A stretch of 64,000 bases of DNA from an uncultured Psychrobacter sp. (GCA_947489525.1 CANLDW010000003.1:248001-312000); one strand, 5' to 3'; positions 52,887 through 63,499 are shown, counted from the first letter of the stretch. Numbers and translations: made by a program. Notes: a model not told the origin generated them from the letters alone.

Positions 52887-55800
52887 ATGAACGATCAGTC
52901 GTCACCTTTAACGCATTCGGCATCTATCAGATCGCAAAGTACAGACCATGTCGTAGGCGTAAGTGCGCAAGATGACGGCACTGTTGTGGTGACGCGCATG
53001 CATTTTACGCGCTCAGCACTTTTTAGCGCTATTGCTAGTAGCTTAGTCGGTTTTGGGGTAGTGCCTGTTCATGCTGCTGAGACCACTGAGCAGGACGCAG
53101 CTGACATGAGTCAAGCCCAAATACGTGCGCAAGCTGCTGAGGTTGGCATATTTATTCCGCCAGATGTTGATGAAGATACTGAGATAGAGGCTGCTTTTGA
53201 TGCCATTCGCCTTAGACAAGCAGTCGAGGAAGGAGAGGTCGACCCCACTGTATTAGAAGCGTATTACGAGCGTAATATCAGCGACGATACAGACGATATA
53301 GATGAAGACAATATAGATGAGGATAACAACGAAGAGCGCTTGGATGGTGAGGTAGCTGACGAGTCTCAAATCGATGGTGAAAACGATTATTTCAATAGCA
53401 ATACTTTTGCTGACAGCGACTTGAATGATAGCGGTTTTGCTGAACCTTATGACTTTGAAAATAATAACGACAGTGATGACAGTTATACTGATAGCGACAT
53501 TGATATCGAAAGTAACAATGATGAGTTAATGCGTCAAGCTACCCTCATACAAGGGCAGGGCTATCAGATGATGACGCCGGAGCAAATAGAGCGTGCGCTA
53601 GCTGATACTGATATTTTAAATGAAGATAGAGATTTTAGAACAGACCCTTATCAAGACAACAGCACAGAACTTAGTCAAGACAGCAATACCTGGCCAAATT
53701 TGAGTACTAATGACGATGCTTTTGATGCGCCAATTGCAACCTTAGATGGCAATCGTCCTCCCCTTGGCTTGGATGTAACTCTAGATGCCGCCAACCTGCC
53801 TGCACCTACGAATACCACGACCCTAGGTCGCGATACTATCAGTACCCAAAGCGACACTGATGATGTCATGTCGCGACCCATTAGCGTTAGTGATGCCGTC
53901 TCAAGCACAAATAATGCAAGTCTACCAAATGATCCGGTGGAGACACTTGCCGCGCAGGATGCAAATACAGTGACAGGCGCTGATGACACTATCTCTGAGA
54001 CCATTGCACAAGCGCGTGCAGGCGAGATACCTGATACGTTATATATTACTGATCAAGACTCAGAAGCGCAAACAGTCGCTATCGATCCTGATGACTACCT
54101 ACCTGAGTATCAAACAGAAACGCAAGCTGTCGCGCAAAGTCTTGAGCAGGTAAACAAACCCAAGACCAGTGCTCGTAACACCAGCAATATTTTTAAGCGC
54201 ATCTATAATCGTCTATTTAATGGCGGGGTTGAAGCATTACCACGCATAGAGACAACGGTCTATCTACAACAAAGGGGCAATAATGCTCAGCCCGTTCTAG
54301 TCGAGGCAGACGAAGATATCCAGCCGATTAACAACATAAAAGCAGCGCTCGATGACAATACGGTACAGTCCGTAGTGGATTTCACCGCCGCGCTACCGCG
54401 CTTACGTCAGATTGCGCAAGACGCGGCAAAAGCTGTTGGCTATTACGAAGTCAATATGCGTCTACGCCAACCGACAAGTGATACTATTGATGTCATCATT
54501 GAGGACTTAGGCGAGCCAGTACGAGTGGATAATCGCGTGGTTGATGTGCGCGGTGAAGGGATTGAACAAGAGGAGTTTCAGGTACTTACAGAGACACTAC
54601 CGCCAAAAGAAGGCGATATCTTTAACCACCGCGTTTATAAAAACAGTAAAGCCGCACTTGAGTCCTTAAGCAGCACTTATGGTTACTTTGATGCCAACTG
54701 GCTGGATAAGTCCGTCGATATCATCCTGCCTGACAATACAGCGGATATGTCGCTTATCTACGATACTGCTGAGCGCTATGAGTTTGATGATGTGGTGTTT
54801 TTTACCTACGATAAAGCCACTAATACCTTGACCCGTGATCCAGAAGCGCTCCCTGTTGAGCTGTCACTGCTGCGTCAATTGTACGACTTTGAAGCAGGTG
54901 ATCCCTTTTATCGTCCCGCTATTACAAAATTTACTAATGATCTCTCTGCTACGCGCTACTTTAACACCGTCAACGTCGAATCCATTTTACCGCCGACTGA
55001 TCGCAGCAGTACTCTAACATTTGATAATGACCCTACGGCAACGAATGGCGATAATATCGATGAAGATGTGAGCCTAGGTGCAAGTGGTAATGTTGAGAGC
55101 AAGGATGACAGTAACGTAACTGGCATTGTTAACACTGATACTGACTCTTTAGCCACTACGAATGCTACTCAGCCAACTGCTAATGCTATAATTAACAGCA
55201 CGCCTACAGCTACTACCACAGCGAGCAGCGAGCCATCACCTAGCCTAAGCGCTACTGACAATCAAGTAGATGATAACGAGGTGAGCACAGCAGATAATCG
55301 AGCGGCAGCGGATAGCAGCACGACGACGGTAAATGCCGAAGACGTCGCCCCTCTACAGTTTGAAGTCGATGAAGAGACGCAGGAGAAGCTACAGGCAATT
55401 AAAGATAAAGCTGAGCGTCTCGTACGTCTACCTGATAATCGGGTACTGGATGAAAAGGACGAAGAAGCTGAAAACTTCTTAGGCAAAATCAGCGATTCCA
55501 TCAGTGATATTGCCGAAAAGATATTCCCAGAAGAAGAGAGTTTGCTGGATGATGAGGACTTTGTACCGCCAACACTCGAGGGGCGCATTAGTCCTGAGGA
55601 GGTACTTGAGAGTAAACAAGTCCCTCTCTATGTGTTTGTTTATGCGGATAAACCCCGTGACGCCCAAGTTGGTCTGGGTTATGGCACTGATACGGGCGTG
55701 AGAGCGACGGGCAGAATTGATAACAATCTAATCAATCGTCAAGGGTACCAAGCCGGTCTTGAGACAGAGATCTCAAGGATTAATAAGAATGTTACTGTCT

Positions 55801-56651
55801 ACGGGAGTCGTCCTTGGAAGCACCCTTTAAACGACAAACTTGATGCGCGCTTAACGTACCAAGAGGAGGTGATTGACCAAGGTGAAGGTAACTTTGATTT
55901 ATCAACCCAAACGCTACAAGCGACAATTGCGCGTAATATTCGCAAAGAGAGCGGTTGGAATCGCAGCTATTCGATGCGTTACCGTTTAGATAAACTTGAT
56001 ACAGATCGTGATGATTTCGATTTAGAGGATTTACCAGTCGATTTTACTTCAGGTAATCCAAAACAAAGAGCGCTGCTCTTTGGTTACGGCCTCAACAAAA
56101 CGACGGTAGATAGCGCTATTAACCCAACACGCGGTATACGTCAGTATTACAGCGCCGAGGCAGGTTTTGAGAGTGCTTTTAGCGATACTGATTTGGCTAT
56201 CTTGCGTGCAGGGGTCAGCGGTATATACAGCTTTGGTGAAGATGAGAAGCATCAAGTCCTTGGTAGCTTAAATGGAGGCTATATCTGGGCAGATAATTTC
56301 TACGATGTACCATACAAGCTACGTTTTTTTGCAGGCGGGGATCAAAGCATTCGCGGTTATGACTATGAGAGCTTATCACCTATAGAAAACGGCTATCTCA
56401 CAGGGGGTCAGGTGCTAGCTGTGGGTAGTGCAGAGTATAACTACGAATTTAGGCCGGGTTTTCGCGGCGCTGTCTTTAGCGATGTCGGTAATGCCTATGA
56501 TAAAAACTTCGATACCGAGACCAAAGTTGGCGTCGGAGTTGGTATTCGCTGGGCTTCGCCTGTGGGCGTCGTTCGTGTTGATGTCGCAGCTGGGGTAACA
56601 GAAACGAGTGTGCCTATTAAGCTGCATTTCTTTATTGGCTCACCCTTATAA
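52887..56651 (+). CDS. tamA: BamA/TamA family outer membrane protein with large acidic low-complexity N-terminal region
   Basis: Omp85 C-terminal barrel: FFAGGDQSIRGYDYESLSP, GFRGAVFSDVGNAYD, IRWASPVGVVRVDVA, terminal LHFFIGSPL; tamB follows. Confidence 0.9.
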   Translation: MNDQSSPLTHSASIRSQSTDHVVGVSAQDDGTVVVTRMHFTRSALFSAIASSLVGFGVVPVHAAETTEQDAADMSQAQIRAQAAEVGIFIPPDVDEDTEIEAAFDAIRLRQAVEEGEVDPTVLEAYYERNISDDTDDIDEDNIDEDNNEERLDGEVADESQIDGENDYFNSNTFADSDLNDSGFAEPYDFENNNDSDDSYTDSDIDIESNNDELMRQATLIQGQGYQMMTPEQIERALADTDILNEDRDFRTDPYQDNSTELSQDSNTWPNLSTNDDAFDAPIATLDGNRPPLGLDVTLDAANLPAPTNTTTLGRDTISTQSDTDDVMSRPISVSDAVSSTNNASLPNDPVETLAAQDANTVTGADDTISETIAQARAGEIPDTLYITDQDSEAQTVAIDPDDYLPEYQTETQAVAQSLEQVNKPKTSARNTSNIFKRIYNRLFNGGVEALPRIETTVYLQQRGNNAQPVLVEADEDIQPINNIKAALDDNTVQSVVDFTAALPRLRQIAQDAAKAVGYYEVNMRLRQPTSDTIDVIIEDLGEPVRVDNRVVDVRGEGIEQEEFQVLTETLPPKEGDIFNHRVYKNSKAALESLSSTYGYFDANWLDKSVDIILPDNTADMSLIYDTAERYEFDDVVFFTYDKATNTLTRDPEALPVELSLLRQLYDFEAGDPFYRPAITKFTNDLSATRYFNTVNVESILPPTDRSSTLTFDNDPTATNGDNIDEDVSLGASGNVESKDDSNVTGIVNTDTDSLATTNATQPTANAIINSTPTATTTASSEPSPSLSATDNQVDDNEVSTADNRAAADSSTTTVNAEDVAPLQFEVDEETQEKLQAIKDKAERLVRLPDNRVLDEKDEEAENFLGKISDSISDIAEKIFPEEESLLDDEDFVPPTLEGRISPEEVLESKQVPLYVFVYADKPRDAQVGLGYGTDTGVRATGRIDNNLINRQGYQAGLETEISRINKNVTVYGSRPWKHPLNDKLDARLTYQEEVIDQGEGNFDLSTQTLQATIARNIRKESGWNRSYSMRYRLDKLDTDRDDFDLEDLPVDFTSGNPKQRALLFGYGLNKTTVDSAINPTRGIRQYYSAEAGFESAFSDTDLAILRAGVSGIYSFGEDEKHQVLGSLNGGYIWADNFYDVPYKLRFFAGGDQSIRGYDYESLSPIENGYLTGGQVLAVGSAEYNYEFRPGFRGAVFSDVGNAYDKNFDTETKVGVGVGIRWASPVGVVRVDVAAGVTETSVPIKLHFFIGSPL

Positions 56652-56698
56652 GCTGATTTTCTATCTCGCCGTTCGTTGGCAATCTTTTTTTAACGTAG

Positions 56699-59600
56699 TT
56701 GAGTGCGATGCTGACCGAAAATAATCCGTCTAACCCATCACCAGATGAAGATCCAGCGCAAAGAGATGCTCGAGCGCTACGCCGCTGGTATCCCTTATCG
56801 TTTTTACTCAAATTAATGGTACTGCTTCTTATTGTACTGTTAATTATGTTTGCAGTATTCTTTTACATGGCAGGTACTGACTCAGGGACAAAGTTTATTC
56901 TAGAAAAAGTTAGTGCCGAGACGGGTATCGAGTTTAGTTACGGTAGTGGTAATCTGCGCGATGGCTTGATGGTCACTGATATTGAAATAGATGCCACCGA
57001 TGAGCTTGAGGTCATCGTAGATAAAGCCTACGTCAAGATAGGCTGGCGCGCTGTATTTGCTAAAGAAGTACACTTGCGTGATGCTGATATTCAACGCATT
57101 GAGATCATTAACAAAAAGCCGCCAACGGATGAACCTTATGATTATCGTACTATTGAGCTACCTGTCAATCTACGCTTCGATCAAGCAAAGATAAAGACGA
57201 TCATCTACCAACAAGTCACCAAAGATCCTATTGTGGTGCATGATATTAGTGCGCGAGACTTAACGTGGGTGGGTACTGAGGTGAGTGTAGGTCGCGGCGA
57301 TCTACGTTACGCCGACATCGTGAACGTCAGTGCCTTGCAAGGCGAGATTGACCTGCAAGGCAATTACCCTCTAGATCTAAGCGCTATAGTTGAGGTCAGT
57401 GCTCTTGAAAAAGCCTATATTGATCCTTTAAATATAAAAGCAGAAGGTAGCCTAAAGCGTACAGTGGGTACGGTACGTAGCCGCTACAATGATAGCGATG
57501 TGCGCGGTAGCTTTACTGTACAAGGATTGGATGAGGGTTCGCCGTTTCAGGCCAAACTACAATGGGACGATGTGCTTATTCCTTATGTTGAGGATCAAAA
57601 TATCCGTCTACAAAGCGGCATGGCGACCGCACAAGGCGTCATATCGGACATACGCTTGCGTATCAACACCGACCTTAGTGCCAAAGATATTCCATCAGGT
57701 CATTACCAAGGGCGCGGCGTCATAGCGAATAGTCAGCTGCGTATAGACCGTTTAGAGGCGAACGTTCCTGCTGGGCGTTTACTCCTACAAGGCATACTGG
57801 ATTGGCAAGAGAGTTTTGAGACGACTTTACGTGCAAGTGGCACTAACTTCGATATTCGCCGCGCTATTCCCGCTCAATATGCTGATTTTAGAGCCTACGC
57901 ACCAAAGACGCTTAATGGTCGCCTATCCTTTAGATACCAACAGCAAAATTTGTCTAACAATGTACAGATTGATGCTGATCTTCGTCAGCGTGATGGCGAG
58001 CACGTTAATGCAAATATTGTGCGCGGCAAAAAGCCTGCTAAGTCCAATGAAGAAGCGCCTTGGTATATCAAGGCAACGTGGCAGAATCTAACGCGCCGCG
58101 ATGTTCCTAACATAGGTAATGTCGATAGTCCTAATGGCCAAGCCAGCGTCATTGTGCGCGGCTCAAGCTTCTCCGTTGATGCAAATGCAATGATCAATGA
58201 GCTTAACGCTGCGCCAAAGGGTGACTATGACGTACAAATGCGCAAGAACGATAATGTCATCGATATCAATCGTCTCAATTACGAAGGGATTGTTGGGGAT
58301 TTATCAGGTACCGGTCAGATTAGACTGGCAACAGATGCGCGTCCTTTAACTTGGCAAGTTGATGCCAGTACCAACGGCTTACTTCCAAAAGAGTATCAAG
58401 AAGACCTGCCGCTTGAGCGCCTAGTAGGGCGTGTCAGCGCGCGCGGTCGTCTCATTGACATTACCAAAAACGGAGTTGCTGGTCAGCGCCATATTATTCG
58501 TTTGAGCAATACGGACTTGCAAGCGACATTAGATGAATCACAAAACCGCCGCCGTATCGGTATCATGGGTAGCGGCGCTGCTAGCGTTGATTTAATTGAT
58601 GGTGAGCTGTCTGTGTTTGATGCACGCTTCAATGGTCGGGTAGACACTGCTGATGTACCACAAGGTCGCTTGTCTCTCAACGTAGCTGGCACACCCAACA
58701 TGATCAGCATTCGTAATATTAACTATGAAGGTGAAGCTGGTGCACTCAATGCCAGCGGCGCTATCGATTTACGTCAAGGTGTTGGCTGGACGGTTGATGG
58801 TCGTTTTGATAACTTTAATTTAGGCTACTTTTTACCAAACAATCCAGCGATTCTAACAGGTGATCTGGTCACAAGTGGTCAATGGCAAAACGCGACTGGC
58901 AATCAAGCTAATAACTCAGCGGGTACATTACAGCGTTTCGCGATCAACTTCGATGGGGTATTGGACGCTGAGCAGTTGCCACCAGGCCGACTCACTATTG
59001 ATGCAAGCGGGGACGCGCAGCGTATCAATATCAGGCGCTTTCGTCACGTAGGGGCTGCAGGTAGTATCAGTGCCACAGGCTCCGTTGATATGCGTCAAGG
59101 TGTCGCTTGGAATATTAACGCGACAATGAACCGTTTTAATATTGGTTACTTTTTCAAAGACATACCCAGCACTATTACGGGTGTCATCGCCACTGATGGA
59201 CGCTGGAGTGATACTGAGCAGATTATAAATATCAAACGTATGGATCTAAGTGGTCGCCTCAAAGGTCAACCCTTGAGTGCTAACGGTAGCCTAAGCGCTT
59301 CACTCAATCTACCCCAAGATTTAGCAAGTTATTTTGAGCGTCTCAAACAGCAAAATGCAGAGGCACAGTATCAGCAAATCAATGCGTTGATTGAGAGTTT
59401 AAACGCCAATAATCTAGTCTTGCGCTGGGGTGATAATTATCTAACAGCGAATGGCACTGCCAAACAGTTACAAGTCAAAGTCAATATAACCAGCCTTGAT
59501 CAGCTCGCAGCTGAGCTTGGCGGTAAGCTTGCCGGCGGGCTTACACTGTCACAACCTGCTGGACAGGCGCTACCGACCATCTATATTGACTTGGTAGGTT

Positions 59601-61702
59601 CGCGTCTCTCTCTGCCAGGTTTTGTGCTACGTGAAGGTCAGATCCGTGGCAAGATTGTCAATCTAGCCAACAGTCCCAGTCAGCTCGTTATCACTGCTAA
59701 AGATCTAAATGCAGGCGGTCAGACATTCAGAAGCCTTGATGCTTCCTTTACGGGTACAGAGCAGGTACACGTGCTCAACCTCAAAGCGGCAAATGCGCAG
59801 ATCGATATTGCGGCGCGTCTAAAAGGCGGCTTTAATCGCGAGCTTATGCGCTGGGCTGGTGCAGTGGGTAAAGGACGTATAAAGTCTCAGTACGCGACCT
59901 TAAATCAAGTACAACCAGCGCAGCTGATCCTAGATCTGCCGCAAAACCAAAACGGTAGCCCGCGTGATCTAAAAGTACAGCTGGCTGCACACTGCTGGCA
60001 AGCCGCTGACCAAAGCGGTAAGCTTTGTTTGCGCAAAAACTTAGTTGCCTCTGCTGCGGGTGGTCAGGTAGATCTAGCCCTACAAAAACTTGATACCTCG
60101 CTGTTTTCTGCTTTTTTACCGAATGATATTGATTGGCAAGCCAAAATAAATGGTAAAGCGGTTATTGGTTGGCAGCGGGGCAGCTCACCCACGATTAACA
60201 CCACGTTGTACTCAGACAATGGCAAAATCGGTCTGATTCAAGATGGTGGTGTCCCCGCGAGTGTGACATACAAGCGCATCTCCTTAATAGCTTTGTCTGT
60301 ATCCGAAGGCGTAAAACTGCGAGTGGATATCGATACGGGTCGTGATGCGCGCGGTTATGCTGAGGTCATTGTTGACCCCTATAGTACACCAAAGCCGATT
60401 TCGGGTGCCCTGGTACTCAATAAGCTTAATTTAGCCGTTTTCAAGCCGTTCTTTCCCGGTATGCGCGCGCTTGAAGGTAACATAACTATGGCTGGTGGTT
60501 TGGGCGGCACGCTTGAAAAGCCGCAATTTTATGGTGATATTAAGCTTGAAAAAGGGCGGGTGGCGATGCTTGATCTGCCTGTAAATCTGCGTCAAATTAA
60601 TGCAACCGCCAAAATTCGAGGTACTACAGCGACGATTGATGGTAGGTTTAACAGTGGTAGTGGTGAAGGCACGCTTACAGGAACTATCGACTGGCAACAG
60701 CAGCTACAGGCCAAGCTCAGTATTGTAGGGAATCGTTTAGTCATCACTCAGCCGCCGTTATTAGTCGCTGAGATCAACCCCGACATCGATATTATCGTGC
60801 GTCCAGAGGATCGTTATGTCAGTATCACAGGAGCGGTCAGCGTACCCTCAGCAACCATTCGTCCTCCTGAAGCAAGCGAAGATGTGATTACCCAAACTGA
60901 GGATGCTGTTGTGATCGATAGACGTCTCATCGGTAATATTGATGAAGTACTTGCTGTATCCCGTCCTTGGTCTATCAATGCTGATATTGGTGTTGATTTA
61001 GGTGACGATATCAACTTCCGTGGTTTTGGCGCAGTCATACCTCTTGCAGGTGCGATTAATATTACTCAAAATGGCACGGGCGTTATGCGTGCCAAAGGCG
61101 TGGTACAAGTGGCACGCCGAACGAGTATTGATGCCTTTGGACAAAACCTTGAGCTCAATTATGGACAAATACGTTTTAACGGCGATGTGACTGCGCCTGA
61201 TCTAAGTATCGAGGCAGTTAAAACGATCGATAACCAAATAATAGGTTTGCGAGTCAAAGGCAGTGTTGAGAATCCTAATATCACTGTTTTCAACAATGCC
61301 GGTTTGACGCAGCAGCAAGCTATGAACGCACTTGTCACAGGTCGTATCAATGATGGTGGTCCCTCGCAGATCAGTGAACAAGGCTTTAAATCGCAGGTTA
61401 CCAATAACTTAGCGGCAGCAGGTTTTAATGCAGGCTTGAGCGGCACGCGCGGTCTGACCAATCAGATCGGTCAAGCTTTTGGTTTGCAGAGTCTCGTTGT
61501 TGATGCTTCTGGTAGTAGCGAGGATACCAATGTTAATGTCACAGGTTACGTGACGCCTGATCTATACATTCGCTACGGTGTCGGTGTATTCAACGCACAA
61601 AATAGCTTATCAGCACGTTATCAGTTGACGCGGCGCGTCTATGTTGAGGCAACGTCAGCCATTGAGAATGCAGTTGATATTGTCTATAGCTGGCAGTTCT
61701 GA
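56699..61702 (+). CDS. tamB: translocation and assembly module protein TamB
   Basis: Single N-terminal TM, very long repetitive beta-rich AsmA-like body, C-terminal DUF490 YGQIRFNGDVTAPDLSIEAVKTI...LYIRYGVGVFNAQNSLSARYQLTRRVYVEATSAIENAVDIVYSWQF. Confidence 0.95.
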   Translation: MSAMLTENNPSNPSPDEDPAQRDARALRRWYPLSFLLKLMVLLLIVLLIMFAVFFYMAGTDSGTKFILEKVSAETGIEFSYGSGNLRDGLMVTDIEIDATDELEVIVDKAYVKIGWRAVFAKEVHLRDADIQRIEIINKKPPTDEPYDYRTIELPVNLRFDQAKIKTIIYQQVTKDPIVVHDISARDLTWVGTEVSVGRGDLRYADIVNVSALQGEIDLQGNYPLDLSAIVEVSALEKAYIDPLNIKAEGSLKRTVGTVRSRYNDSDVRGSFTVQGLDEGSPFQAKLQWDDVLIPYVEDQNIRLQSGMATAQGVISDIRLRINTDLSAKDIPSGHYQGRGVIANSQLRIDRLEANVPAGRLLLQGILDWQESFETTLRASGTNFDIRRAIPAQYADFRAYAPKTLNGRLSFRYQQQNLSNNVQIDADLRQRDGEHVNANIVRGKKPAKSNEEAPWYIKATWQNLTRRDVPNIGNVDSPNGQASVIVRGSSFSVDANAMINELNAAPKGDYDVQMRKNDNVIDINRLNYEGIVGDLSGTGQIRLATDARPLTWQVDASTNGLLPKEYQEDLPLERLVGRVSARGRLIDITKNGVAGQRHIIRLSNTDLQATLDESQNRRRIGIMGSGAASVDLIDGELSVFDARFNGRVDTADVPQGRLSLNVAGTPNMISIRNINYEGEAGALNASGAIDLRQGVGWTVDGRFDNFNLGYFLPNNPAILTGDLVTSGQWQNATGNQANNSAGTLQRFAINFDGVLDAEQLPPGRLTIDASGDAQRINIRRFRHVGAAGSISATGSVDMRQGVAWNINATMNRFNIGYFFKDIPSTITGVIATDGRWSDTEQIINIKRMDLSGRLKGQPLSANGSLSASLNLPQDLASYFERLKQQNAEAQYQQINALIESLNANNLVLRWGDNYLTANGTAKQLQVKVNITSLDQLAAELGGKLAGGLTLSQPAGQALPTIYIDLVGSRLSLPGFVLREGQIRGKIVNLANSPSQLVITAKDLNAGGQTFRSLDASFTGTEQVHVLNLKAANAQIDIAARLKGGFNRELMRWAGAVGKGRIKSQYATLNQVQPAQLILDLPQNQNGSPRDLKVQLAAHCWQAADQSGKLCLRKNLVASAAGGQVDLALQKLDTSLFSAFLPNDIDWQAKINGKAVIGWQRGSSPTINTTLYSDNGKIGLIQDGGVPASVTYKRISLIALSVSEGVKLRVDIDTGRDARGYAEVIVDPYSTPKPISGALVLNKLNLAVFKPFFPGMRALEGNITMAGGLGGTLEKPQFYGDIKLEKGRVAMLDLPVNLRQINATAKIRGTTATIDGRFNSGSGEGTLTGTIDWQQQLQAKLSIVGNRLVITQPPLLVAEINPDIDIIVRPEDRYVSITGAVSVPSATIRPPEASEDVITQTEDAVVIDRRLIGNIDEVLAVSRPWSINADIGVDLGDDINFRGFGAVIPLAGAINITQNGTGVMRAKGVVQVARRTSIDAFGQNLELNYGQIRFNGDVTAPDLSIEAVKTIDNQIIGLRVKGSVENPNITVFNNAGLTQQQAMNALVTGRINDGGPSQISEQGFKSQVTNNLAAAGFNAGLSGTRGLTNQIGQAFGLQSLVVDASGSSEDTNVNVTGYVTPDLYIRYGVGVFNAQNSLSARYQLTRRVYVEATSAIENAVDIVYSWQF

Positions 61703-61705
61703 ACC

Positions 61706-61740
61706 AAAAAACGCCTTATTCGTTTGATAAGGCGTTTTTT
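61706..61740. terminator. bidirectional terminator between tamB and hemP
   Basis: AAAAAACGCCTTAT-tcgtttg-ATAAGGCGTTTTTT: 14-bp perfect stem. Confidence 0.85.
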
Positions 61741-61818
61741 TAGTCTGGTATGAGCTTTTATTTACAACTCGTGCTGTAGAGCGTAGAACTCGATTTGTAT
61801 TAAAGCCGTATTAGCGCG

Positions 61819-61983
61819 TTACTTGGTTAATATCAAACGGTTATTGCGAGTTAAACGCAAGCGATACTCTTCGCCTTCGTGCTCAATACGTACCTCTTTT
61901 GTTAGAGCAAATAGATGCTGTGATTGGAGGGTGGGAAGACGATTATCATGACAGTTTAGATAGCGAGAGATAACCATGTTCAT
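61819..61983 (-). CDS. hemP: HemP-family hemin uptake protein (54 aa)
   Basis: MNMVISRYLNCHDNRLPTLQSQHLFALTKEVRIEHEGEEYRLRLTRNNRLILTK*; conserved HemP C-terminus; not in the ORF track. Confidence 0.85.
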   Translation of the reverse strand: MNMVISRYLNCHDNRLPTLQSQHLFALTKEVRIEHEGEEYRLRLTRNNRLILTK

Positions 61984-62097
61984 AATAAATCCTTTTGATA
62001 AGTGGCTGGGGTAGTATCACGGCTAACGATAAATAATGCCTAGCAAGACAAAAAGTAAAAAAATCTATGCAGGGCATACAATAATAAACTAATTAAC

Positions 62098-62116
62098 GAT
62101 AATGATTATCATTTAT
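62098..62116. promoter_or_regulatory. Fur-box-like site upstream of hemP
   Basis: GATAATGATTATCATTTAT versus consensus GATAATGATAATCATTATC: 15/19 matches, 115 bp from the hemP start. Confidence 0.75.
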
Positions 62117-62220
62117 ATTGTCAGTTTTTACAAGGCTGTTGATATCATAAATAACTAAGATTGAGTAACTTTATGTAACTCATCTCTATTTGTAGTGCCC
62201 ATGTGATTTTAAATACATAG

Positions 62221-62264
62221 TTTAATAGCTAAAGGTTTAATAGCTAAAGGTTTAATAGCTAAGG
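62221..62264. repeat. 15-bp x3 tandem repeat upstream of the Nudix gene
   Basis: TTTAATAGCTAAAGG TTTAATAGCTAAAGG TTTAATAGCTAAGG. Confidence 0.9.
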
Positions 62265-62338
62265 CAAAGCAGCTAATTTAATAGGCAGCTAATATTGAAA
62301 TTAAGAATACATAAGATAGAAGAGGATCATTTACCGGT

Positions 62339-63499
62339 ATGTCAGACAGTACAGCGAGCCAACTGATGAATAAGAGCGAGAGCACAACCCTTCATGTAGC
62401 AATCGCTGTCATATATTATCAAACCCAATACTTGCTTGGGTTTAGGCATAGCACTCAGCACCAAGGGAATCGGTATGAATTTATCGGCGGCAAGATTGAA
62501 TCTCATGAGGACGCTCTGGCAGCGCTTGTCCGCGAAGTGCATGAAGAGACAGGTATAGATATCACAGACAATACGCTCATTAAACTTGGTCGATTACTTC
62601 ATGACTACGGTGACAAAAAGGTATGTTTACACGTTTATAGCGCAGCTCTCAACAAGGCACAATACCAGCAGCATGCGACGACTACGCAAGGGCTCGAAGG
62701 GCAAGCGCTTTGCTGGGTCAATAAAGATAAACTAATCGCCAATCACTACCCACTGCCTGCAGCTAACCAAACGATTCTGCAATGGTTACAACTACCAGAG
62801 CATTTGGTAATTACGTATCCTGTCCAGACGCATCTCATCGATATGACTAGCGATGTCGATAAGACTAGCGATATCATTGAACCTGAGCATAGTTTAGATC
62901 CCAAAACTTGGCTTAGCTATCATCAGAAGCAGATAAAGGCAGGAGCATGGACTTATATACGTCCAAAGATGAGGGATGCATCAAAAGAGAAGGGGGTTGA
63001 TAATATTTATTCTGATTTTAGCCTAAGCAGGCAATTAATGAGGCTACGTCCTGATATTAAGAGTGTCGTAAACATTACGACCTACAATGAACTACAGCAA
63101 CAGGATAAACGCCGAATCACTGCGGTACAATTATCGCACCAGCAGCTTATGCAAAGTGCCGATAGCGCTACTCAGGATCAGTACGCCAAACTGCCTCAAG
63201 ACAAACCCCTTATTATCAGCTGTCATGATAAAGATAGTATTGCAGCAGCAAATACACTGGCGACGCAGCGCGTTGAGCACGCTCTGCCAGCGGTTATCGC
63301 AATATTTATATCACCTATACTTGCGACCAAAACTCATCCGGACGCTCAGCCGTTAGGATGGACAAATTTTGCAGATTTAGCCCAGCACGCTAATATGCCA
63401 GTAGTCGGCTTAGGCGGGTTGTCTCCTATTTTTAATCATACAGCTAATACGCATGGAGCGGCAGTTATCGCCGGGATAAGAGGCTTTGTATCACCTTGA
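62339..63499 (+). CDS. Nudix hydrolase (MutT-like) fused to a thiamine-phosphate-synthase-like domain
   Basis: Complete Nudix box GKIESHEDALAALVREVHEETGI; C-terminal ISPILATKTHPDAQPLGWTNFADLAQHANMPVVGLGGLSP resembling the TMP synthase fold. Confidence 0.88.
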   Translation: MSDSTASQLMNKSESTTLHVAIAVIYYQTQYLLGFRHSTQHQGNRYEFIGGKIESHEDALAALVREVHEETGIDITDNTLIKLGRLLHDYGDKKVCLHVYSAALNKAQYQQHATTTQGLEGQALCWVNKDKLIANHYPLPAANQTILQWLQLPEHLVITYPVQTHLIDMTSDVDKTSDIIEPEHSLDPKTWLSYHQKQIKAGAWTYIRPKMRDASKEKGVDNIYSDFSLSRQLMRLRPDIKSVVNITTYNELQQQDKRRITAVQLSHQQLMQSADSATQDQYAKLPQDKPLIISCHDKDSIAAANTLATQRVEHALPAVIAIFISPILATKTHPDAQPLGWTNFADLAQHANMPVVGLGGLSPIFNHTANTHGAAVIAGIRGFVSP

